Assembly (NCBI GenBank): GCA_031763025.1
Contig: JASSKH010000040.1
Location: 620,001-684,000 of the forward strand
Source: Macrocystis pyrifera
Lineage: Eukaryota > Sar > Phaeophyceae > Laminariales > Laminariaceae
Direction of reading: 5' to 3'
DNA length: 64,000 nt
The notes beneath the pieces are model-generated. The model saw nothing but the letters and a program-made list of their open reading frames with translations, had not been told where the DNA came from and did no database searches. Shown piece after piece: positions 1 to 12,100 of the stretch; position 1 is the first letter of the stretch, and every line of letters begins with the position of its first letter. Position numbers and translations under genes: made by a program.

Positions 1-1519
1 TGCATGGCGGCTCGATTTTCCGCGGTTCGCGTGAATGTTTTTTTTTTTCATGTATTTCAAGGAATCGTTTTTTGTTTCTTGGGTCTACGGTTTCGTCCGA
101 GTATGTTTTTAGGGAAGGCGGTCGTGGGGGGTCGGAGGCCCGTGTCTGGGGTGTTGGGCCTGGGTTGCCTGTGGCGTTGTGTATTGATCATCCCCCCTAC
201 ATACAGCACATCATACGTCTCGTGGACATTTGATGATTGATGGAGCGGTGCTTTTTTTTCCCCTTTCTTCTTGTCTTGAATGCGAGTCGTCCGGCGTGTT
301 GATCGAGACGAGCTTCCCCGACATACACGATAAACCTGGTATTTGATATTGAACGGAAGTGTGCAGACAGAGGCTGACGCCTCAAAGAACACGCCCTCGG
401 GTATTTCTGTATACGCCACGATAGTCGGTGTCGTTGTGCACCTCCTGTTGACTACTGGGTTTTTACCTGGGGTTTCCCTAGCGCGTTGCATGCATAAGTT
501 TGGGGCGCGCACACCAGCAGTTCAAGTACCCTAACCGCCTGGAAACTACGAGCGAACGCCCGAAAAGCTGCAGCCTCTTCGACGATTTAGATCGAGAGAG
601 ACTCTGGTGGAAGTTTTCCCGAAGACTGCTAGTTGTTCGAGTATTTTTGTCCGAGCCCTGGTCCCCCCGCAGGATGGACCCAAATTCATGCAAATCGTAC
701 ATACTACCTTTAGTACAGTAGGTCACCCCTGGAATATTTTTATCGACCCTCGGGCGACGCTGTCACTGGGGCCACAGACGTACATACGAGGATTACAGTA
801 CCCGGTGCCAATTCCCCAGGCTTGGCTAAGGTGTCTGTTGTAGAAATCCATTTTGTGGTGTTCGCCCATTCGGCCGCCCGTGCGTCCGTCCCCTCGAATC
901 TCACTCCGACATGACCTACAGTACGTACTACAAGGCGCTTCGCTCCGCGGGCGGCTTCCACCACCCCGCTACTCTCGTTCACAAGGAAGAAAGCAATATG
1001 CGAGCGAAGCGGACAGAGAGATCCACGATCGTTTAAATGCGAATTGACGACTTTAAGCAAATGCTAAGAGCTCCTACGATTACGATTTTTTTTTTTTTTG
1101 TGGGCCGGGCAGATTTCGATGTCTTCATTTTGATAACACAGCGAGCTTGTTTAAATGCTGGACGACATACATGCTGACTCTCCCTAACTTTGTCCACTGG
1201 CTTGCGTTGTCGCGCTCTGATCGGCACGTACTTGCTTTTCTGCTTTGTGCAGGGCTAATAATAATGAACTGTGCCGTGAACGGTGTACGTATGTAAACCC
1301 AGTCGTCTGCGAACTTGATGCTGCTGTAGATATATCTACAACACAGCAGTAGTAGTTCCACCTCACCTTGTATTTCTCTAGGATCGAAGAATCGGCACGG
1401 ACGCTGGTTGTGCTGGACGTCGAAGGGTAAAAAAAATGAAGAACACGCACACCTCTTCTTCTTGGTTAGAAGGGTTAACCTAACAACAGCAGCATACTTT
1501 ATTAACTCTGCTGCAATAA

Positions 1520-1613
1520 TATTACGGGGAACCATAGTAAATAGGACCAAAGATTGTTAGTAAAATATGTAAATATATAGGTTTTTATGTATACCATAGG
1601 TCCTATTAACTAT
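1520..1613. mobile_element. MITE, TTACGGGGG family, right end lost
   Basis: The left end TATTACGGGG and the internal block shared with the other copies (AAATATATAGGTTTTTATG, then the inverted CCATAGGTCCTATTAACTAT) are present. The right terminal repeat breaks off into a TTTA repeat. This is a diverged copy of the family whose ends are defined by the nested pair at 10.7 kb. Confidence 0.8.
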
Positions 1614-1621
1614 TTATTTAT

Positions 1622-1915
1622 TTATTTATTTTTTTTATCCATCACTTTTACTTCCCAGCCCACTCGTAGGAGGTTTTACCCTCGACGATCTTCTGGACAA
1701 GCCGTGGTCACAGGTGTCGTCCCTTTCCCCCCCCGGTACGTGCCTTTTATTTTTGTCGCGCATAGGGTTCAGCATTCCCACTGCTCGTCGATTTTCATCG
1801 AATGTAGCCAACTCACGCTTTCGCGCTTTCCGCTTATCAATTTTTTATGCAAGAAAAAGTCCCTATGAGCATGCACTCGGTGGGACTTGAACCCACGAAA
1901 TTGATCTTGACAGGA
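1622..1915 (-). mobile_element. tRNA-derived SINE, copy with head deletion
   Basis: Read on the minus strand, this matches the full-length SINE at 13629-13975 almost throughout. It starts with CTATTACGCGGG, then has the B-box-like segment GTGGGTTCAAGTCCCACC, then a body containing GACGAGCAGTGGGAATGCTG and GGCTTGTCCAGAAGA. The 3' end is GGGAAGTAAAAGTGATGG. About 40 nt containing the A-box half of the tRNA-like head are missing and replaced by a few bases. The copy could therefore not be transcribed from its own internal promoter. Confidence 0.8.
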
Positions 1916-3060
1916 CCCCCGCGTAATAGCCAATCAACACTATATATGTATACGATGCTTGTCAAATTTTCGTACTTTTGCCCACTTTTCTCTTCGTACA
2001 AAGCACGTTTCGACACAACATCACATGCTCGGACACAGGAAGCCCGGCCGGACACATTGGTCGAGGTCTCGGCGCGATCCGTGCACTCTGGAGCGCGTGG
2101 CGGGCGCTCAAAGTTTTTTTTTTTTCCGGCGGGAGTGGATAAGACGATTTCCCAGGTTTCAGTACGAGAGGCCTTATTTTGTACGTACGTATCGGTACAT
2201 GTCATGCTCTCTGTTTTCTCCCATAATAGGCTTCATGAGCGACGAGCACACAGCTCAGACATGTACCAGGTACACAACAGGCAACATGCACAGACTCCAT
2301 CGTTCCAACCTATATATATATATTATCTACTACCCCCGGACCCCGAAACAGCCTGTGATTCTCCTGTCACGGCTGTAAATCTGTTGATATCATACCAAGG
2401 GAATAAAAAGTAGAATATATTGTACTTACCTTACGAATTAATCGCCGCGAGTCAGCTGGATCAATATATCTCCACTTATACCGATACCCTATTATTATAT
2501 ATTATTATTGTAGTAATGCTCCCACACTAATTCCGCGAACTGTATAATATACAGTATGTCCTCAAAAATATATATGTTGTGTGTGTTCTTCAGGTTAAAA
2601 TGATGGATGGGTGCAGGTGCTACTTCTAAACAAGTGTGCAGGGTTTCATACGAGTATTATTTCGCTCTTGCGCCACTCCCCTATTAATACGGCACCTCCC
2701 GGAGGGGAACCTTGTATATACTTACGGTTGGCGAATCGTGTCGTACGGCATTATATATGTCGGGTTAGAAGACCAGGTCCCTGTTCCACACACACATATA
2801 TATATCGAACCGACCCAATAACGACAATCCAGCACCCCCAAGGCTCGCGCACTGCTTCTTTCTACGTAGAGAGATACATACATCCACAATTTCCGTGGCC
2901 ACAAGCTACGTACGAGCACGAGACAGAAAGCATTTGCGAGCATAATATATCGGAATCTGGAATCTGAATGAATGATGAATGAGGAGGAGAGCGAATGAGG
3001 AGGCACTTTTTCATGCGCATGCAAAGGAAACAAACACAGATGAGCCCGTAGTCCCGAATC

Positions 3061-3234
3061 TAGAGTTGCACCACGGCCTCAAAATTTGGAACCGGGTACC
3101 CGACCGGGTTGGGGGGGGGTTGAGCCGAAGCCGGGCACCCGGGTCCCAGGAGACACGGGTACCCGCCATTCCGTGAGTTGGACCGGGACGGTTCTGATTC
3201 CGGGTACCCGCCACCCAGACGGGGTGCAACTCTA
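3061..3234. mobile_element. hAT-like nonautonomous element with 8-bp TSD
   Basis: The ends are a perfect 12-bp terminal inverted repeat, TAGAGTTGCACC at 3061-3072 and GGTGCAACTCTA at 3223-3234. The element is flanked on both sides by the 8-bp direct repeat CCCGAATC (3053-3060 and 3235-3242). TIRs starting YARNG with 8-bp target duplications are the hallmark of the hAT superfamily, and TAGAG fits. At 174 bp it encodes nothing. The interior is rich in GGGTACCCG motifs. It lies about 330 bp upstream of the first proposed exon of the NYN gene. Confidence 0.85.
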
Positions 3235-3567
3235 CCCGAATCTCCCAATATTTTTCGGAGATCTTGATGATGAAAGTTTCGGAGATCTTGACAGGCCACT
3301 GGAGAATGCTGGAAAACCTCGCCGTCTGTCAGAGGTTGCGCCGCGTACGCATTTACTTGAACATCGGACAGAGCGTCACACAGCGGTAGACGGTAGGACA
3401 GCGGACCGACGGCACCAGCATCAACACCTGGAAGATCACCACGGCAACAGACCCGAGAGAGGGCATGCGCGGGATTTCGCAGAGTGTATTGGCCTCTCGT
3501 CCGAGAGCTTTTTGACTTGGGCCTGACCAAAAAAATTGCATGCTGACGGACCTGTATCAGCAGATAG

Positions 3568-4108
3568 ATGCTGCCAATAGGCGGCATCGGCATCACCGTA
3601 CGAGCACGCAGCTGCAGCAGAAGAAGGAGCTTAACCGCATCGTCACCATCACTAGCAGACCCGAGGGGTCTAGCGGTTTACCTGGTATCGGACCTGTGCT
3701 GTACCGTCCTCCTCTTCCTACTCTGCTGCGTCGACCGGGCCGGAGTGGTACGCGGCACGTGGTCCGTGAGCCAGCCGGGCCGGCTGCTTCGGGTCGGCGC
3801 GTGGCCTGCGCGAGCGTCGGCGATCTCGTGCTACCGAGATGTTTTTACCGGGGGTGAATCGAGATCTCTACTGGCACTAGAGGACTGGTGCAGCAGCGGA
3901 GATGACGTAGTAGGAGGGGGAGGAGAAGGGGGGGCAGGGGGGGCGAGTCTCGGCAAGGCGGGTAGACAATGTGATGGTAGCAACAGCGGAAGCGGCAGCA
4001 GCGGCAGCAGCAGCGGCAGCGACGGCGGCATTGTTATCGAGAAGGGGGGCGTTTGGATGAAGGCCAACAAGAAGAACAAGAGGAAGCGAGAGGAGCGTCA
4101 GGGAGGAG
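3568..4108 (+). other. NYN gene, proposed first coding exon (uncertain 5' end)
   Basis: The ATG at 3568 directly follows an in-frame TAG. The frame stays open to a GTGATA donor after 4108 (phase 1), which joins in frame to the CAATAG acceptor at 4798. It encodes about 180 residues: a basic start, a hydrophobic segment around residues 35-56 that could act as a signal or anchor, then Gly/Ser-rich sequence, then a very basic stretch ending KKNKRKREERQGG. The last part is plausible exon sequence; the start is not secured. An acceptor within this span and an exon further upstream are possible. A second open frame at 3540-3660, offset by one base, also looks coding-like and argues for caution. Confidence 0.45.
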
Positions 4109-7100
4109 GTGATACATTGAGATCTCATCATGTCTAAAGCAGACAGCAGTAACAGCAGTCAATCAGTATTTATTAATATTACTGCTGTGAGTACATGCCA
4201 GGTATATACATGACGCACACCTTTACACGCACGAAGCCGGTGCCCGTGCTCGTCTGCTTGAGAGGCTTGCGATTTTACGAGAGTCCGAGACGTCCGACTC
4301 CTGCCTGGTTCTTGAACATGGTAACGGTAACGTCGGCGCAACCTTAATCCCTGTGCGCGGTCGTATCCTTGGCTTATGCACGAGTGCTACAGCTGTTGCT
4401 GTTGCTGCTGTTGCCGGTGTGCGTGTTGCTTGCTTTTCTGGATCGATGAGCGTCAGCGCTCGTGCTTCTTTCTGTACGCAGCGTGCAGCGTGCTTGTACC
4501 TCGTGTACGTGAATGCTGCTGTATACCTGGTATAGTACTTTCATACCAAGGGTAAGCGCCCCTAAATACTACGAGCACAAACAGTAAAGTGTACCGGTAT
4601 GATATATACGTGCGTCCCAGAAGTTGCTCCCCTCCCTCGCTCCCTCACGGCATGGATGCGTACATCTCAGTTGCACGCCAGCAGATAATGCTCCATCCCT
4701 CCTTCCCCCGCTACACCAACCAACTTTTTACGTTTTTCTTCCTATTTTTTTTCTCGCCTGTCCCGATTTTTCTGGGCCGCCGAAACCCCAGCCAATAGCG
4801 GCGCCGGGGCGTCTTCGTCGTCTTCGTCGGGGGGGGGGGGGGGGCGGAGGGGGGAAGGTGGCGCCACAGAGGGTTTCCAGTAATGCACCCGTCTCGGTTA
4901 GGACGCAGATCAAGTACGCTAAGATGAGGAAATCCCTGCAGAAGGCGCAGCCGGGGTCTGGGAAGAAGATTCCCAATGCGTACCGTCGCGTGAAGAGCCT
5001 GGACTACGAAGATGTGCGTGGGGTTTTAAGGGTGTTTGGGATGGCGTTTCCTTGTATGCACGTATAATGGCGTCGTGGTTCCCGCTGAGCTTGATATTTA
5101 GTTTCACCAGTCCACCGGAGGATGTAGCATAGCGTAAAATAAGAAAGTTTTCGGGGTTTTGTGGCTAAAGGGGGGAGGGAAAAGCGGGGGAAAGGGGGGG
5201 TTGGTTTTATGCGGGGAGGGGAGATGTTACCAAGGGTGCAGCAACAGCGAACTCGCAAAAAATCGCAGGTGATGGTAGGGGGGAGAGAGGGGAGGAAGAT
5301 GGTAAGGGTACCGTTTAATACTCATACCGCAGGATTTGGTGGTGCAAGGGGGGCAAAGGGGGAGCGGCTGTGTGAAGGATAGCATGCAAGTGTCTGCTTT
5401 GCGGGTAACATCGCAAAACGTTAACCTTTTTTGATACTGCGAAAGCATCCTACACTAATTTCAAATAGTTTTACCTCGGAAAACGGAGGTGCAGTTCTTC
5501 GTGAAGGGGGCTACGTATGTATACACCGTTTCGGCTTGCCGGGATATTCGCAAGCAGACAATTTAGGCGTCACGTATATTCGATGCGCGAGGTGTTGTCT
5601 TTTTGTGCCTCCAGGGGTCTACTCTCTGCTGAGCTTCCCCTTGCGGTACGTAGAGGCTCCCACTCACTAAGAGACCCAAGTACTGCTGCTGTTTCGTTGC
5701 CCAAAGTAGTAGTGATGTTCGATGGCGCGAGGGTTACTAGGGTTACTCCGCTTTGTCTCGTACACACCGTCAACCATAGTTGTCGAATAAGTGGTAAATC
5801 AACCCTTTGGCATTGCTACCGACGTATTCTGGCTCGGTTGCCGTTCGTTGTGACATCTGCCCGCGGCGTGATACGCAATCCCTCCGCTCCCCGCTCCCCG
5901 CTCCCCGCCCCGCCCCCGCCCCTCGCACCCCCCCCCCGCCCCTTTACGCCTCCGACATATCTTGTTCGTCTCCAGATAGTAGAGCCGGAGGACATGTCGC
6001 AGGTGTACATGCCCGATATTGCGCCGGCTCTCATGGTCGACGGGTGAGATGGTTGCGGCGGAGTAACCGGCGGTTCGTTTAGTTCAGAGCCGCAGCAGCT
6101 GCAGCCGCGGCTGATTTGCGTCGTTGCTGTGTCACGCGTCACGCGTCGGGCGAGCGGTTGAATTCCACAGACATGGTTTAGCTACTACGTTGGGAAACGT
6201 GAACTATTGAAACACGGGAATGTTTTTTATTTATTTTCCGATGTCTTAGCAACCGGTTTTGTTACAGAGGTCCCCATGTCCCGACCCTGGCTTTTGTTAC
6301 CGTTTTTGTTGTTCCCCCCAAACTCGGTTTATCAATGTTTCCTATCTCCCACTCCCGGAATTGTTCACCTTTTAGGGCTGGTCTTAACGAGGAAAGAAAC
6401 GAAACAAAAAACCCAAAGCAGAACTAAAGAGCACGTGAGTTTTATTGGTCAAATTAAAAGAAAATTGTAGTAGAGATCCCGACACCTCCGTTCTCACGTT
6501 TCGTTTTTTTTTTCAAGCCTCAGATCACTTAATCCATACGAAATGGGTGCCAGCCAAATAAATGAAATATGGGGTACCCAGGGTCGAAGAGGAACATAGG
6601 AGGAGCTCGAAGCGTTGGGATAAAATTCCGATAAAGTTTCTACAACCGGTTGGTAAGCGCACGATGGCCGAAGTAATGCATGTGGCTGCTGCCACGCGGC
6701 TTGTCTGCTGACGGCGCGAGCATATACGGGTAGGGAATCACCAAGGGGTGCCCTCGCAAGAAACCGGGGGATCAAGAAGTGGCTGTGGCGGTATATTTTT
6801 CAACATGAATTCCACTCAACATCCCAACGTTTGCCATCGAACAGCGATGGCCGATACACAACTTCTAGAGCACTCCGGAGGGAGTGGGTAGGACCACGAG
6901 AATCGCCTGCTGTGGAGGGTGCCTCGCGTGTGCGAGTTGTTTCTATCCAAGGTCGTTGTCGAGGGCTATCGCGGGGAATCACGTGCTGTGCCGGTTGGGT
7001 CATTCTGAAAAATTGCACCGCGTACAAATTCGACTCGGCTTCTTATTTTTGTTTTGTTTTGTTTTTTATAGTTTTTTTTTCTCGATAAAACTCAACCTGA

Positions 7101-7519
7101 TGTTTTTTACGAAAAAGTGAAAGTCTGTTCGTTTGTTTCTTTTTTTTTTCCTCGTTAGGACCGGCCATTAGTTTTAGTTCCGTTTTTTTTATTTCCAATT
7201 TTTCTTCGTTTGTTTCTACCTTTCTCCCGATTTTTCTCTTGCCCCATTTCGGCCACAGATACAACATAATTTTTCACTGGGCTAAGTGCTGCCTCATCGC
7301 CGACGGCGGGGACATGGAAGGGGCCAGGAGGCTTCTTGTCGAGGAGCTCGACACGCTCTCCGCGATGCGTGGCTGGGCCGTAACGGTAAGACTCCCCCCC
7401 ACTAGGTATGTTACATCTTAAAGGAGGTCCCGGTATTGCGTTGACCGCCCCCTACCTCTAAAAATAGTAAGTTGATCATCTTGGGGACCTGAACTGGGAA
7501 AGTTGACGATGACGATGAC

Positions 7520-7552
<33 letters not shown>

Positions 7553-9074
7553 AATGTTCTCACATTAGCTCACTTCCTCCCTGAAATCCTGGCTGTGGTG
7601 ACAAAACAGGCAGGCTGCAACGAAAAAAACGCATCTCGATGGGAGAAAACGAAACTAGCACGAAACAGGTGGCGCACGGCGGCAGTATCGTACATACTAG
7701 TACCGTAAGGGAAAGGGTGCTGACGAGCTATGGTATGCCTTCCCGCATCACTTGCAGTACCAAAAAAAGATGATTGCAGCAGCGGCCCCTGCGTCGTAGA
7801 GGGATGATAGGAATCGGTATTCGACTTACGATGGTACAGCACAGGGAGTTGTACGGCGCGGGCGCGGCATGATCCATCCTACCCGTACCCCGTACTGGTG
7901 GGCGCTCGCGCAGGCTCGTAGGCGGTTGAAAACACCAAAGTTGTATCGTAGCTATAGATGTCTCGAGGTTCCGGTGGGGAGATATTACGGGGGACCATAG
8001 TAAATAGGACCAAATATTGTCGGTAAAAATAAGGAAATATATAGGTTTTTGTGGTATCGTACGTCCTATTCACTATGGTCACCCGTAATAGTTCAGGGCC
8101 GAAAGAGACCTTGATGCGCCCACAAGAACCGGTCTCCTATTACAGATAGGAGCATCAACAAGGACGCTTCTGCGTTTTGCGCAACTCGCACATTTTCCCC
8201 AAGAGCTGTTTCATTGGGCACATGTTGAAATCCTGATTCTGGCCGCTGCTGAGTCCATCGGCGGCTGGGGGAGGGGGTAAAAAGAAATATCATACCTCCC
8301 TACTTTTTTTGTTTTTTTTTGGGACACCTCAGCTGCGATATACCTGGTATAGGACTTCGTCGAAACTTTCGTTTTTTTCAAGCTGCGTAGAATGTGGTCC
8401 ATCGCGCTTGAACACGGGTTGTTATTCCCGTGAAATATCCCACAAATACAACATCAATAACCCACGTTCGGAGCGGTGTACTCCCGTTACGCTGTTGTCT
8501 AAATGGTTTCATGTGTCTCGGGGATGGGAAATAGCTCCCAGGTTGACATTAGACACGCCGAGGATACTGGTGCACCCTGACCTGAAAGGACCCTCGGTGT
8601 GCCCGTGATGCAAGGTGGGCCTGTCTCCCACATCTGAGATAGACACCGACAAACTGATCTCACGCCTTTTTCTCGGAAGCCGATAACTGGCTGTCTATCT
8701 CTCACACACCCGAGATGAACGAAACTGTTCGTTGATCGACAACGCCGATTTTTTTTTTTTTCACGCCTTTTTTACCCGGAAGCCGATAGCTGCTGTGGGG
8801 TCTACAGCACCTGTCTCCCACAGCCGAGATACACGGAAGTGCAGTGGACGCCCCCCACTCATCCATCCACCCATCCTTCCATCCATCCAACAGCGGCGTG
8901 CTTTGCCAGTACCAAGAGCAATATAGGTGTCAGCTTTACCTGAAGCCAACTCGCACACCCTCGACCCCCCTCCCGCGAAAGGAAAATAATCATGCGAGGG
9001 TAGAGAGGGAGAAACCTGCTGTTCGTTTTCTGGGGTTGGTATTGTACATATCATTATATCCCGAGGGGCTCTGT

Positions 9075-9163
<89 letters not shown>

Positions 9164-12100
9164 CCAAAGCCTACCCGGTACGTCTTGAGAGGGGAAAAAA
9201 AAAACATGCGTTTGACCCGAAAAACAAGGAATGCCATGGTCTATGATAGGCATAATAAATCATAAATACAGTAGTAGCTATTAAAACCGTGAAAATGCGA
9301 CATGATTTTGAAAAATGAACAGTAAAAAAAAACCTCAATTGGGATTTGTAAAAAAAAATGTAAAACCACGAATGGGATCGCAAAGAAATCGTAAAAAATT
9401 ACAAGTGGGATTGCCAAGTAATCGTAAAAACACAAATAAAAGGGATTGCAAGAATGTGGAGTAGTTCCCCAGCTGAAGGGCCGCGTCAGCCTGAAAACCA
9501 TGGGTCGAAAAGCGACCGCACTGTACCGCACTGTAGAGGCATGGCTAAAGAGGTAAAGCGCAGCGGACGGGTGCTGTCAGCACACCCACCCACGCGCACG
9601 CCCGCCCTCCCGCCAGCGTTACACCTTTCCGCCCAGAAGGGAACGGTCTGTTTCAAAGCCCCGCCACTCCCCAGCCGTCACTCCCTAGCGCCGCGGGCAG
9701 CTCCCCCCCCCCCCCCCCCCTCAATGTCTGCCTGGTCGGTGAAAACCCGACGTGCTCCGTCCCGGCATTGAAGGGAAGCGAGGGTCTATGGTCATACGAC
9801 TACGGCCATGCATGAGATCGAGTACACCCCCCCCCCCCCCGCGGGTTGCAACCCGTGCGCCCATCAGCTACACAGAATAAGCCGTATCCGCAGAACGTTC
9901 GAGTTTCCAACGCAATGCCGCTACGGCTTCCGCTGCATAGGTGATTGTCGCCGGGGTTTCAACCAGGGAGGGGTGGGGGGGGGGGATTGAGGTACCCCCG
10001 CTAGGGAGCGGCCGGGCTTTGTGTGGGAGCTCTTCTTATCAGGGATCGTGAAAGTTCGAGAGGCTCGAGAGGGTTGATGAGTCAATGGTGAATGAGTAGT
10101 GGTGAATGTAGCAGAGATACACGCTAGGGTTGATGAGCGAATGATGAATGGTTAATGATGGATGCAGTAGAGATACACGCTACCACTGAGGTTACAGCCA
10201 GTTTACCTCAGCGGTTAAGTTGTACCAGGGTACCTCTGATAAAAGCGCAATCCGGGGTCCGCTGGCTCTTGAGCCGCGACGTGGGATTTACTCAAGGGAG
10301 GCAATCCCTTCAGCCAGCACTTGCCCGAACAGGAGGCAGGCACTAGGGCGCTTATTCTTTGCCTGGAAGTGTGTACCATGCCTTTCAGGCGTATGCTTCC
10401 TCCGTAATTCCCATGACTTTTTGGGAAAAATAGCAGGAAGGATGCCGGAGAGCTTCGAAACCCCGGATTGTGTTTTTACCAGGTGTAGTTGCTACAATAC
10501 ACCCTTGACAGGCGGTCGCACAGGCGGGTACGGCCAACAACAGCATGCTGCCTTGCTGGCATTGGATAGATGATGATCCACAGATGATCCACTCTTAGAA
10601 TGGATTGATGGTATGTAGAATGGGGCCGATTATGTGAAAACTTAGATAACAATATTATATACGGGGGACCATAGTAAATAGGACCAAATATTGTTATTAC
10701 GGGGGTCCATAGTTAACAGGACCTATGGTATACATAAAAACCTATATATTTACCTATTTTTACTGGCAAAATTTGGTCTCGTTAACTACGGACCCCCGTA
10801 ATAGTAAAAAAAGCGAAATGGATAGGTTTTTGTGTCTACCGTAGGTCCTATTTACTATGGCCCACCGTGGTAGATACGTATCGGAGTCTAGTAATAGTAG
10901 TGGTGGCGAGAGACGTGGAAGAGGGTGGGGTATATATATATATATATTTTTTTTTCATCACTTTTACTTTCCAGCCCACTCGTAGGAGGTTTTACCCTCG
11001 ACGATCTTCTGGACAAGCCGTGGTCACAGGTAGTACGGCAGTGGCGATGAACGTTTCTAAGACATGTATCATAGGTGTTCACGCCCTATCACAGGGGACC
11101 ATAGTGAATAGGACCAAAAATTGTTAGTAGAAATAGGTAAATATATAGTTTTTTTGTATACCATAGGTCCTATTTACTATGGACCCCCGTATTAGTATCT
11201 CTTAACGGAAAGATGAATGATGAGTGTGACACCGTATTTGTATCTCTTAACAGAAAGATGAATGATGAATGTGACAGACGGGGTTCCGACCAATGCGATG
11301 AAACCCAACGCACAGACTCTTAGCGGCTGAATGGTCTATATGGGTTTTTGCTAGCCGCCGAGCTCACACGCAATTTGTTGACGAGTACGTACAAGACTTA
11401 CGTACGTATTACACCATGGCCGCACGTGCGTATACCGACCCCATGTGCCAGGTAAAAATTGCATATGAAAAAAAAAAATTAACTCCAGGTAGGTATCGTG
11501 TGCTCGTACTTCGTACCAGGTACGTACTATTAACATTAAAATGTCAAAAGCGCTGCGCGTACGTGTAGGTCTATAGGTGTATACGTCTTATGCTACCCCG
11601 CGTCATTCCACTATCTCACCGCTGGTTTGTACGTATCTCCTTCAATGTTACGTGGAGTCTTATTTCGCCGTGAGTTCTCTTCTTGTGTCGCGCGCCAGCC
11701 ACATATTTTCTTACTTCGAGGCGTCTGGTAAATTTTTGCTGTCTTTTTATTTTGGTATTATTTTTTGTCCTCCGGCGGATTGGTAAAAAACTAAAGCTTG
11801 AGCTCACCACACTTCTACTTTGCCAACGTCTAAGATTGATGCCCCACTCTGGAGAGGAAGTTGTATATATATGTGTGTTACGCGGCTGGAGTCGATCCAA
11901 ACAAGGATGTGGGCTAAACTTGTGGGCATGCAGCTGCAGAGGGGGGTTGAAAATGTCCCGAGAAGAGAAAAAAAAATCACGTTTCCTGTCGTCACTGACG
12001 AAGTGCGTCGTCTCCTGTAAAAATCAAAACAAAACAAAAAAACTGACGACCAGACTACGAAAATCGTGAAAAAAGGAAACGACCAGCCCATGAAAAAGCT

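Larger units (their letters stand above)
1..3060. other. Intergenic DNA, no gene supported
   Basis: I see no exon-like segment here. Open frames are short, AT-rich or T-run-based, and are not flanked by convincing splice sites. The stretch holds one degraded MITE (1520-1613), one SINE (about 1622-1915, minus) and one TACCAGGTA palindrome (2264-2272). Confidence 0.6.

Noticed and set aside
8761..9253. Open frames of poly-Gly/poly-Pro
   Set aside because: They are produced by the 86-nt C homopolymer; no codon bias or splice context.
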